From: CAZSNT01 sp964607765
GTDB lineage: Bacteria > Verrucomicrobiota > Lentisphaeria > Oligosphaerales > JABHEG01
Direction of reading: 5' to 3'
DNA: 32,423 nt
Assembly (NCBI GenBank): GCA_964607765.1
Contig: CAZSNT010000120.1
Span: forward strand, 1 to 32,423
A model generated the notes under the pieces. That model saw only the letters and a list, made by a program, of their open reading frames with translations, made no database searches and was not told the DNA's origin. The stretch's first letter is position 1; each line of letters starts with the position of its first letter. The position numbers and the translations under genes are program-made. This document shows, piece by piece, positions 15,801-21,890 of the stretch.

Positions 15801-17998
15801 CCGAATGCGTCGTGCGCACGCCGGGACGCCGGATGATCGTGGACGGACTCAACACGTTTGTCCTGCAAGGCAAGCGCGTCCTGGCCCAGGAACGGAATCC
15901 GTTTGTCCGCGGCGGTGTGGCATCGGTCAAGTGGTCCGCGTCCATCGACGAGGCGTACTGCATGCTGCGGGCCGGGGACGTGCTGCTGGTGGGCGGCGAC
16001 GAGCAGGTCCAGGCTTTGAACGCAGCTGACGGACAACTCAAGGCTCGGATCCCCGTCTCCGGCGGGCGTGTCGAGGGGCTGGTGTGGCATGGCCAACGCC
16101 TGCTGGCCAGCATGGCTGACGGCTCGATCGCCTGCTTCGCGAGTCCGGAAGCCATTCACCGGTCGCGGCCGGTCGCCGGCCCGGTGGCGCCGAAGCCGGC
16201 GGCAGCCGACCGCGTGCGAGCACGCGGAACCACGCGCTGGGCCGGCATCGCGAAGGGATACGCGCTTGTGATCGGCGATCCGGGCCTGGTAGTGGCGCTC
16301 GCACGCGATTCCAACCTGAGAATCGTCCTGATGGCGAACTCGGATGAGCAACTCGCTGCGTGGCGCGGCCGGTTTGCCATCCTCGGGCTGGGCGGCCATC
16401 GTGTCAGCGTCCACCGGCTTGCAGGCTCCTCACTCCCCTACCGCCCGTTCATGTTCAACCTGGTGGTGTTGCCGGAGGCGGAGACCGACATCGCAGCCGC
16501 GGAGTGGTTCCGTGTTCTCAGCCCCGAAGGCGGCCTGCTGGTCGTTGCGGAACGGGAACGCTTCGAGACTGCTGCCCGTGGCGTAAGCGGCACGTGGGAG
16601 GACGCTCCGGACGGGGCGGGCCAAACGGCGGGTTTCCGGCGCGGACCCGTTGCCGGGGGCGGACGATGGACCCACAGCTACGGCGATGCCGGCAACACGG
16701 CTTGCAGCGGCGACACGTTGCCGTTCGGCGAGTTCAAGGTGCTGTGGTTCGGGCGGCCCGGCCCGCGCCACATGTTCCAGCGTCACATCAAAGGCGCCGC
16801 GCCCCTGAGCGACCGCGGCACGCTTTACGTCACCGGCAGCGACTTCCTGGCAGGTGTGGATGCCTACAACGGGACCGTGCTCTGGGAGAACCACCTGAAG
16901 GGCAGCGGCCGGGTCGGCATGCTCAAAGACTGCGGCAACATGGTGACGGCAGACGGGAAGCTCTACGTAGCGGCCGACGCTGCCTGCCATGTCATCGACG
17001 GACGGACGGGGCGCGAGACCGCCCGGATGCGCGTTCACGGCAGCCCGTTACCCGACGCGCACTGGGGCTACGTCGCCACAGCCGATGCCGTGTTGGTGGG
17101 CAGTGCCACGCGACCGGGCGCGGAGCTGCAGCCGTACAACAAGGAAGACCATGATGCCATCTGGTACCATCACAAGCCGGTGATCACCAGCGCCTCGGTG
17201 TTCGCCCTGGACCGTGCCACAGGCAAGCCGCTCTGGAGCTATGTCCCGGAAGCGGGCGTGATCGCGAATCCGACGCTCACTGTCCTGGACGGCCTGGTCG
17301 TGTTCGTGGAGAGTGCGAACACCGCAACGCGGGACGATGCGGACGGGCGCGCACCCATTGCGGAGCTGATCGCGGGTGGCGCCCGACTCACCGCGCTGCG
17401 CCTTACCGACGGCACGCCCGCCTGGCGTGTTGGCATCGACCTGACGGCGTTCGAGCACGCGATCTACATGAGCGGCAGCGACGGCGTGCTGGTACTGACC
17501 GGGACCCGTTACCAGCAGTTCGAGAAGAAGAGACTGATCCAGTACCAGTTGGTGGGAGTCGAGGCGGCGACCGGGCGTGAGCTTTGGCGCAACGACAACA
17601 CACCCAGCTTTGCCCACGTCCTGAACGGCGGGCACGGTGAACAGACGCAGCACCCCGCTATCGTGGGTGGCAAGATCCTCGGACCAGGCTTCACGCGCGA
17701 GCTTCGGTCGGGAGCAGCCATCAAGGGCTGGAACTGGCAGAAGAGCAAGAAGTGCGGCACGCTCTCCACCAGCCTGAACTGCGCGTTCAGCCGGCAGGCA
17801 GGCAACCCTACCGTGGCAGACCTGAGCTCGGGCAAAGCGGGGGCGTTGACCAAAGTCACGCGGCCGGGGTGCTGGATCAACACGCTTCCGGTGGGCGGCG
17901 TCGTTCTCATCCCCGAGGCGTCCAGCGGCTGCACGTGCGGCTACTCGATTCAGACCAGCCTGGCGCTGTATCCCGTCCCGGAAGCCGGCAGTCGATGA
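12818..17998 (+). CDS. Exported PQQ-propeller protein with NPCBM-like and methyltransferase-like segments
   Basis: A 1726-aa protein. The signal peptide is at ~1-25 (VPLLCMVAALPLLVEA). Residues ~30-380 are a beta-rich region I do not recognise. Residues ~405-525 resemble an NPCBM carbohydrate-binding module (THVWLVADDVDSNGSDHSVW ... RFEARVGIADPG). A helical linker follows at ~530-740. PQQ-like propeller blades occupy ~769-1108 (ALICLDAETGAERWRF, AVYCLEAATGEQVWAY). Residues ~1130-1245 have a Rossmann/SAM-methyltransferase-like pattern (GYALVIGDPGLVVALARD, FNLVVLPEAE, RVLSPEGGLLVVA) with a degenerate glycine motif. A second propeller half runs from ~1284 to the end (LAGVDAYNGTVLWENHL). It probably acts in periplasm or at the surface. 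ATG 12818 has a weak GAAGG upstream. REP arrays lie on both sides. Its substrate is unknown. Confidence 0.85.
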   Translation: METILLRRRVPLLCMVAALPLLVEAQVLVGRVDVSPSAGSTHEKPQARVVGAPAPGRLYAGSSNRGDWEIAADVSEADPKGRTLALSDGILIPSLNELAAEGHRGVIGVGGKLTTGHGSRINGGPWVAGFTAAGNGAEANYDFAFAYFPFADGWVGGHVAADGTTLLAHSRLPDAPELKRISGGGRDGEVLLRIPHIDTRYDGLLFTTAAGNGDDTTAASALRDGTGWHIRIADESHDFRKEQAVPFSFVHVPYHCEGLTAGQVLRDGKVVRGVGTFAVMRSGQGRYDILMPGKSDRDGILLLQITQSGKNSVEDNAAAWAYDAAACRGQGGFVVETYDQPAFSLQDCGFSFAFLDYRTGLSPGKRRASSFDVTGSWQETLLRGASPDAIPRSADEPVPWFSPVMHTGMPAVHGAMPVTGLTHVWLVADDVDSNGSDHSVWADAAFVMADGTRRTATVADLAFHHVGWGELETRDVTVAGAQFASVIFAHAASTLAVAVPPGAVRFEARVGIADPGAPNSSVRFAILDEPHSRGAWRDDVWPALEQAFPAECARLLADLGQDGVMPSLDMAMHRAAIEAGLRAMEGDLGSFADGLPLPQGSRGDSSLLSRYGAAARMLEGLVSARSALWELAPKLAELVDYPLATFGTLGATLEQVERTRPAQASEAGKMQRVLTESQRQLDQALRTLLTDTTPSPAALGSLARTVEDVAEWAGRAVGWTTYGGNNHRSWVCREQVKLPLELAWTYRPAAPPQPAWPPPRKDNPAVNHQLSPTLTYDRAFHPVAADGRLFFGSSAEDALICLDAETGAERWRFVTGGPVRLAPALHGAHVVVGSDDGAVYCLEAATGEQVWAYRADKGNDRRLCGNGRVISEWPVRAGICIDDGVVYAAAGIFPHLGTALFALDAETGTERWRRAIPWVPQGFMLLSPSRIFLPTGRTPFQAFDRKTGKPIFSFGRSNSWGSDLPGGTQAVVVNEQILTGPDEGGEFHLYDAKTAECVVRTPGRRMIVDGLNTFVLQGKRVLAQERNPFVRGGVASVKWSASIDEAYCMLRAGDVLLVGGDEQVQALNAADGQLKARIPVSGGRVEGLVWHGQRLLASMADGSIACFASPEAIHRSRPVAGPVAPKPAAADRVRARGTTRWAGIAKGYALVIGDPGLVVALARDSNLRIVLMANSDEQLAAWRGRFAILGLGGHRVSVHRLAGSSLPYRPFMFNLVVLPEAETDIAAAEWFRVLSPEGGLLVVAERERFETAARGVSGTWEDAPDGAGQTAGFRRGPVAGGGRWTHSYGDAGNTACSGDTLPFGEFKVLWFGRPGPRHMFQRHIKGAAPLSDRGTLYVTGSDFLAGVDAYNGTVLWENHLKGSGRVGMLKDCGNMVTADGKLYVAADAACHVIDGRTGRETARMRVHGSPLPDAHWGYVATADAVLVGSATRPGAELQPYNKEDHDAIWYHHKPVITSASVFALDRATGKPLWSYVPEAGVIANPTLTVLDGLVVFVESANTATRDDADGRAPIAELIAGGARLTALRLTDGTPAWRVGIDLTAFEHAIYMSGSDGVLVLTGTRYQQFEKKRLIQYQLVGVEAATGRELWRNDNTPSFAHVLNGGHGEQTQHPAIVGGKILGPGFTRELRSGAAIKGWNWQKSKKCGTLSTSLNCAFSRQAGNPTVADLSSGKAGALTKVTRPGCWINTLPVGGVVLIPEASSGCTCGYSIQTSLALYPVPEAGSR

Positions 17999-18010
17999 AC
18001 CCCCGCTCCC

Positions 18011-18290
18011 CACCGGCCCTGCGCCGGTGGAGACGCGATTTGGCAACTACACACGCCGGTCGNNNNNNNNNNNNNNNNNNNNNNNNNNNNNNNNNNNNNN
18101 NNNNNNNNNNNNNNNNNNNNNNNNNNNNNNNNNNNNNNNNNNNNNNNNNNNNNNNNNNNNNNCACCGGCCCTGCGCCGGTGGAGACGCGATTTGGCAACT
18201 ACACACGCCGGTCGGCCGCACGCCCACCCACCCCCCACCGGCCCTGCGCCGGTGGAGACGCGATTTGGCAACTACACACGCCGGTCGGCC
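18011..18290. repeat. REP-like hairpin array, forward orientation, interrupted by assembly gap
   Basis: Three visible units start at 18011, 18163 and 18236. Each begins with the hairpin CACCGGC-CCTGC-GCCGGTG, followed by GAGACGCGATTTGGCAACTA and CACACGCCGGTCG. The full period seen is 73 bases (18163-18235). The first unit runs into 100 N, so the true copy number is unknown. The array starts 12 bases after the stop of the propeller gene and ends at the transposase remnant. Confidence 0.85.
18063..18162. other. Assembly gap (100 N)
   Basis: Exactly 100 ambiguous bases, the usual placeholder for a gap of unknown size, located inside the tandem hairpin array. Repeat copy number and any sequence hidden here cannot be read. 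Confidence 0.97.
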
Positions 18291-18333
18291 AGCTTCTTCG
18301 TCATGCTGAAGGAACGTCCCAGCACTTTCGGGT

Positions 18334-18591
18334 CTACCTGACGCGCGGATCGGCCATCTGATGATGATCCTGTTGGGCAAACACGTAGTTCTGGACTGTC
18401 TCGCGCGTTGCGGCGCCCACGCTGCGCAGCCAGTAATTGCGTCGCAACGCCTTCGGCACGTCGCCGCGGAGCAGGTGCTGCAGCCGGCCCTTCACGCTAC
18501 GCACGAGCTGCTCGGGGGATACGTCAGGCTTGGTGCTCACGAAGAACTGACTGCACTGATCACCCGCAGTGCCGTGTTTCAGGATGCGACA
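18334..18591 (-). mobile_element. Fragment of IS200-like / REP-associated tyrosine transposase
   Basis: About 85 codons read CRILKHG ... VSTKPDVSPEQLVRSVKGRLQ ... PKALRRNYWLRSVGAATRE, then VQNYVFAQQDHHQMADPRV. The KP-x-SP-x-LV-x-x-KGRLQ block followed by an R-x-VG-x-x-x-x-x-x-V-x-x-Y segment is the pattern of Y1 (IS200/RAYT) transposases, the Tyr of VQNYV being the likely nucleophile. The His-x-His pair expected just before FFVSTKP reads CSQ here. Both ends are cut: the N-terminal side meets the reverse hairpin array at ~18600, the C-terminal side ends in a stop at 18334, a few dozen bases from the forward array. It is therefore a remnant, bracketed by inverted copies of one REP family, as RAYT genes typically are. 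The family assignment rests on motif memory, not a search. Confidence 0.65.
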
Positions 18592-18599
18592 GTTGTCAC

Positions 18600-18822
18600 A
18601 CCGGCGCAGGGCCGGTGGGGGGATGGGCGGGGGCGGCGCGCCGTGTAGTGGCCAAATCGACAGGCCACCGGCGCAGGGCCGGTGGGGGGATGGGCGGGGG
18701 CGGCGCGCCGTGTAGTGGCCAAATCGACAGGCCACCGGCGCAGGGCCGGTGGGGGGATGGCCGGGGGCGGCGCGCCGTGTACTGGCCAAATCGACAGGCC
18801 ACCGGCGCAGGGCCGGTGGGGG
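18600..18822. repeat. REP-like hairpin array, reverse orientation (4 units, period 67)
   Basis: Four hairpins CACCGGC-GCAGG-GCCGGTG (the first with an altered outer base) have cores starting at 18600, 18667, 18734 and 18801, exactly 67 bases apart. Between them lie near-identical segments ending GTGTAGTGGCCAAATCG. The hairpin is the exact reverse complement of that in the array at 18011-18290, and the GTGTAGT-x-GCCAAATCG tail is shared, so the two arrays are inverted copies flanking the transposase fragment. No gene is seen between 18592 and 18866. Confidence 0.88.
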
Positions 18823-18866
18823 GAAAGGGCGCGTGGCTGCGACGCATGAAGCCGGTGGAAGCGCGA

Positions 18867-19268
18867 TCAACCTGGCAGCTGGAAGCCGAGCTCTGCGAAG
18901 TGCGCATCATCCGCGATGGCCTCCAAACAGCCCTTGGCGAGCATGACCTCGAACGACACACAGTCGGTCAGGCTCAACCGTCGTTGCCGCGCCTGTCGTG
19001 CCCGCGCGGCACCCCTGCTGTGAAGGTCTTCCGCCACCCAGACGACTTCGCACAGTGCCAGCAGTGTCCCCAGCCAGTCCTCAACCGCCTCCCACCCCAA
19101 ACGGGCCTGGATCAAAGCCCACGACTCATGCACGACGTATGAGGAGGTGAATAGACCCCACTGCTCGTCACGGGCCCGCAGGAACAGACGTCATGCCTGA
19201 GCATGGAAAGGACCGTCGCGGTCCAGAAACGCGTAGAAGCCGCTCGTGTCGACGAAGACGGGTCTCAT
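18867..19268 (-). pseudogene. PIN-domain (VapC-like) toxin gene with in-frame stop
   Basis: Reading from ATG 19268, the frame gives MRPVFVDTSGFYAFLDRDGP and then a TGA at codon 26 (19191-19193). It continues in the same frame, without any indel, as RLFLRARDEQWGLF, VVHESWALIQARLGW and finally SLTDCVSFEVM and DDAHFAELGF to the stop at 18867. Together this is a 133-residue PIN nuclease with the expected acidic residues (Asp7, Glu of VVHES, Asp of LTDC, DD near the end). The family cleaves RNA as a toxin. The nonsense codon should inactivate it; an internal start at MHESW would lack the first catalytic Asp. The start overlaps the end of an antitoxin fragment by ATGA, as in intact TA operons. Readthrough or a sequencing error is the alternative. 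Confidence 0.8.
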
Positions 19269-19336
19269 CGGATCGACTCCACCCACCCCCGGTCGTGGTC
19301 CTTCAGATCGGCGGGCTCGAGCCCGCAGCGGGTCAG
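19265..19336 (-). pseudogene. C-terminal fragment of cognate antitoxin
   Basis: Twenty-three codons (LTRCGLEPADLKDHDRGWVE, then SIR and a stop) end in TGA that overlaps the PIN toxin ATG by four bases (ATGA). Upstream the frame meets TAA at 19337-19339, exactly at the edge of the palindromic element 19336-19409, so the N-terminal DNA-binding part is missing. Identity as an antitoxin tail rests on the overlap and context; the fragment is too short for firm family assignment. Confidence 0.5.
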
Positions 19337-19409
19337 TTACGTGAGGCGTCCCCCGTAGCCCGGCTCTCCCGAGCCGGGCTACGGGGGACGCGCGGATGCC
19401 TCACGCAAC
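19336..19409. repeat. Long palindromic REP-like element
   Basis: The outer arms GTTACGTGAGGC (19336-19347) and GCCTCACGCAAC (19398-19409) are inverted with one mismatch. The inner arms GTCCCCCGTAGCCCGGCT and AGCCGGGCTACGGGGGAC are perfect 18-base inverted copies around a short CTCCCG loop. The core resembles the hairpins at 31-111. The left edge truncates the antitoxin fragment; the right edge contains the stop codon of the 528-aa gene (19401-19403), for which it could act as a 3' stem-loop. Confidence 0.8.
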
Positions 19410-20987
19410 TGGTGCCCCCGCCAGTGCCTGCCGCGTGGCGATCGGCACGTACCCGACGTCCAGGCCTGCGGGTGGAGTCACCAGTAGAGCCGGGTCGAGG
19501 TCAGCGAGCTCGCCACGGCTGGGGGGCGCAAGATACTCACGATCCCCGGTCCAATGTCTGTGGAGTTTCTCGACGCGCGTCTGCATGCGTTCCCGTTCCT
19601 CGTCGGTCAGGTCGGCATTGAGCAGCGCCGGCTGGTCCGCGAAGCGGTACCAGTAGTAGGTCACCACACTGCCGTCCCCGGGATGTGCTTTGAACGGTCC
19701 GGCTACGGGACCGGGCTTCTTCCAGCAGCTCTCCGGGGCGTCGGGTGTGACGTAAGGCTCGGCCGGCTCGGCGGCCGGCGGCGTGAACTCGGCGTCCCGC
19801 AGTCTGGTCTCGAGCGGTACTTGGTCCGGAGCGATCGCCACCCATTCGGCATCCTCCTCTCCTTCATTCTCGAGCCGAAAATACTCGGGGAGTGTCACCA
19901 GGTTGCGATCTGCGCAAGTCTTCCGATTGGTCCGTTCGGCATTCCATCGATAGCCGAACGTCTCGGAATCGAGCGCCGTGGGAGCTGCGAATGACGTCCA
20001 CGCAAGGTGAGTGCGTTCGTTCCTCGGCACAGGCGGCGCATAGATACTCCATGTCGCTCCCCCTTTGCCGGGAAAACGGTGCACGACAGCCGCACTGTCA
20101 TCCACGCGTCCAGCGGCCGGAGCGCCGCCCTCGAACCAGCCCTTCACCGCATCCCAAAGCGCTGCTTTGGTGTAGGCTGTGACGCGGTGCACCACCACGG
20201 ATTCGTTCCCCGAGTTACGCGGGAAATCGGTCGGAGCCACACGCGCGTGCAACTGCCCTTTGCTGTCAGTGGACAGAAGGGCAGGAACGTATTGGGTCTC
20301 CATCTGCAGGGCCCGGTTGGGTTGGGACGGACGCGTGTCCAGGAGCATCCTGGCGAGGTCCGGATCGTCCACGGATGCGTTGGACCAGAAATGAGGCGTG
20401 AAGAAGGCCACAGGCCCCTTGAAGTTCCCCGTGTTCAGGAACAGCGTCCAGCAGTTGTCCCCCGTCGGCACGGGCTGCCCGGCCGTGCTGGGCTTGGGCT
20501 CTGTGAGCGGCAGGGGATGGTACCCGTAGCCGAACAGCTCCCCGCACATATCCTGCTTCAGATTCAAGCCATCCGGCGGCCACAGTACCCACGGACTGAG
20601 TTGGGCAACGCCGTACTTGCCTTTGGGCTCGTCCCAGTCCCTGCCCTTGCCCGCTCCGGGCCCGTTTGCCCAGGCGCAGAAGTTCCGGGCAACGCCGCCC
20701 ATGATGAACTTCGGCGTGGTGGTGGCGAACCTGGTGTCGCGCCACCAGCCGAGGCCCCCCTCGATGTCGGAGTACATGTCTTCCGGCTTCGGCCCGTCGT
20801 ACCGGGCGAACATCCAGGTCCCGAACAGGCCGGTCTGGAACTGGTTACCGGGGTACTGATCCAGCAGCGGCCAGGCGGCCACGTACATCGAGAATCCGGC
20901 GTCATAGCTCTCCGCGACCTTGTCGTTGGGCACGAGGAGATATCCGGCCATCTGCCCGTTCCGAATCCGTTCATCGTCTGGCTGCAT
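19401..20987 (-). CDS. Unrecognised 528-aa protein, tryptophan- and aromatic-rich
   Basis: I do not recognise this family. The start at ATG 20987 (MQPDDERIRNGQMAGYLL) is chosen because GGAGG lies 7 bases upstream; GTG 21014 and ATG 20993 are poorer. No signal peptide or membrane segment is visible, so it is probably cytoplasmic. Notable stretches are GGLGWWRDTRFA, FCAWANGPGAGKG, FFTPHFWSNASVDDPDLARM, WSIYAPPVPRNERTHLAWTS, SVVTYYWYRFADQPALL and a charged helix DLTDEERERMQTRVEKLHRHW. GAGKG is not a convincing P-loop because no following S/T or Walker B is apparent. Its stop codon lies inside the palindrome at 19336-19409. It diverges from the toxin-antitoxin pair with only 54 bases between starts. 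Codon use looks native. Confidence 0.75.
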   Translation of the reverse strand: MQPDDERIRNGQMAGYLLVPNDKVAESYDAGFSMYVAAWPLLDQYPGNQFQTGLFGTWMFARYDGPKPEDMYSDIEGGLGWWRDTRFATTTPKFIMGGVARNFCAWANGPGAGKGRDWDEPKGKYGVAQLSPWVLWPPDGLNLKQDMCGELFGYGYHPLPLTEPKPSTAGQPVPTGDNCWTLFLNTGNFKGPVAFFTPHFWSNASVDDPDLARMLLDTRPSQPNRALQMETQYVPALLSTDSKGQLHARVAPTDFPRNSGNESVVVHRVTAYTKAALWDAVKGWFEGGAPAAGRVDDSAAVVHRFPGKGGATWSIYAPPVPRNERTHLAWTSFAAPTALDSETFGYRWNAERTNRKTCADRNLVTLPEYFRLENEGEEDAEWVAIAPDQVPLETRLRDAEFTPPAAEPAEPYVTPDAPESCWKKPGPVAGPFKAHPGDGSVVTYYWYRFADQPALLNADLTDEERERMQTRVEKLHRHWTGDREYLAPPSRGELADLDPALLVTPPAGLDVGYVPIATRQALAGAPVA

Positions 20988-21007
20988 CGACATGCCTCCG
21001 TTCCGAT

Positions 21008-21035
21008 TTGACACTTAGTGACTCTGGAGTAACTT
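21008..21035 (+). promoter_or_regulatory. Candidate promoter of Phd/PIN operon
   Basis: A consensus TTGACA (21008-21013) is followed after 16 bases by TAACTT (21030-21035). The -10 is weak. If used, transcription would begin at about the ATG at 21042, leaving little or no leader. Confidence 0.35.
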
Positions 21036-21041
21036 ACCAGT

Positions 21042-21278
21042 ATGAACACCATCACACTGAAGCAGCTGCATCAACACACTGGTCGGTATGCCCGGGCCGC
21101 GCGCGAGGAGCCGTGCCTGGTCACCGACCGCGGCCATCCGGTCGCGATGCTGACCGCGCCCGTGACAGCGCTGCTGGAGAAACGCCTGCCGAGACGCTTC
21201 AGCCTGGACGCGGCGGTCGTTCCCAAACGCCGGCTGGACAGCACGGCAGCCGTCAGCGCCAACCGAGACGAGCGGTGA
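21042..21278 (+). CDS. Phd/YefM-like antitoxin
   Basis: A 78-aa protein. The N-terminal half (MNTITLKQLHQHTGRYARAA, then PCLVTDRGHPVAMLTAP) matches the beta-alpha-beta Phd/YefM fold that binds operator DNA. The C-terminal part (LDAAVVPKRRLDSTAAVSA) is the usual flexible toxin-neutralising tail. The stop overlaps the toxin start by GTGA, so the two are translationally coupled. No strong Shine-Dalgarno is seen; GGAG is 12 bases upstream. It should neutralise the PIN toxin and autorepress the operon, as is general for the family. Confidence 0.82.
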   Translation: MNTITLKQLHQHTGRYARAAREEPCLVTDRGHPVAMLTAPVTALLEKRLPRRFSLDAAVVPKRRLDSTAAVSANRDER

Positions 21279-21715
21279 GGTACTTCGACACCGCCTACAT
21301 CATCAAGCTCTACGTCCGGGAGCGCGGCTCTGAGGCCGTCATGCGGGCTGCAAACGAGTCGGGTGGCCTGGCGTCTTCCGCCTTGGCTCTGAGCGAACTT
21401 CACGCAGCACTTCATCGCAACCTACGCGAAGGCGCCCTCGATCGCAACGAGTTCGAGGCAGTTCTCGAGCATTTCAACGCTGACGTTCAGCGGGACATGT
21501 GGCACTGGCTCCCGCTCACAATGTGGATTCACCGGCTTGTAGCGGCAACGTACCGGGAGCTGCCCGAGTCGGTCTTCCTGCGTGCTGCCGACGCCATTCA
21601 TCTGGCTACGGCTGCCGAACACGGCTTCACTCATGTCTACTCGAACGATCGCCACCTGCTCGCCGCCGCCCCTCACTTCGGGGTCACAGGCGTCGACCTC
21701 ATCGATACCCAGTGA
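21275..21715 (+). CDS. vapC: PIN-domain ribonuclease toxin (VapC-type)
   Basis: A 146-aa PIN nuclease, about the usual length. Conserved acidic residues are Asp5 (RYFDTAYI), Glu41 (LALSELHAAL), Asp106 (RAADAIHLATA) and Asp125 (VYSNDRHLL), together forming the Mg-dependent RNase site. It starts at GTG 21275, overlapping the antitoxin stop (GTGA); the longer open frame upstream simply crosses the antitoxin gene. It is expected to cleave RNA when freed from the antitoxin; the target is unknown. It looks intact, unlike the PIN gene at 18867. A short GC hairpin downstream (21725-21748) may end the transcript. Confidence 0.88.
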   Translation: MRYFDTAYIIKLYVRERGSEAVMRAANESGGLASSALALSELHAALHRNLREGALDRNEFEAVLEHFNADVQRDMWHWLPLTMWIHRLVAATYRELPESVFLRAADAIHLATAAEHGFTHVYSNDRHLLAAAPHFGVTGVDLIDTQ

Positions 21716-21724
21716 GCGCCTGTC

Positions 21725-21748
21725 CCGGGGCGTCGGGTCAAGCCCCGG
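21725..21748 (+). terminator. Possible stem-loop downstream of vapC
   Basis: CCGGGGC (21725-21731) and GCCCCGG (21742-21748) form a 7-bp stem with a 10-base loop, ten bases after the toxin stop. There is no U-tract, so termination is only a guess. A second imperfect hairpin lies at 21831-21852 in front of the GH31-M24 gene. Confidence 0.35.
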
Positions 21749-21890
21749 AATCCGCACGACCTTGAGCTGACATGCGCCCATGGTCCCTCGCACTGCTTGT
21801 AGCGTCAGTCGTACGCCCTTACGTTCACAGCGTCCCGGCCATGCCGGGGACGACAATGGTACCGAACGCAATCGCAGCGAGGAGTATCGG

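Noticed and set aside
18011..18822. CRISPR array
   Set aside because: Units are regularly spaced, but the stretches between hairpins are near-identical instead of unique spacers, periods are 67-73 bases with a palindrome in each unit, and no cas-like gene is present.
20646..20690. P-loop (GAGKG) in the 528-aa protein
   Set aside because: No Ser/Thr follows the Lys-Gly in the proper place and no Walker B or other NTPase motif is apparent.
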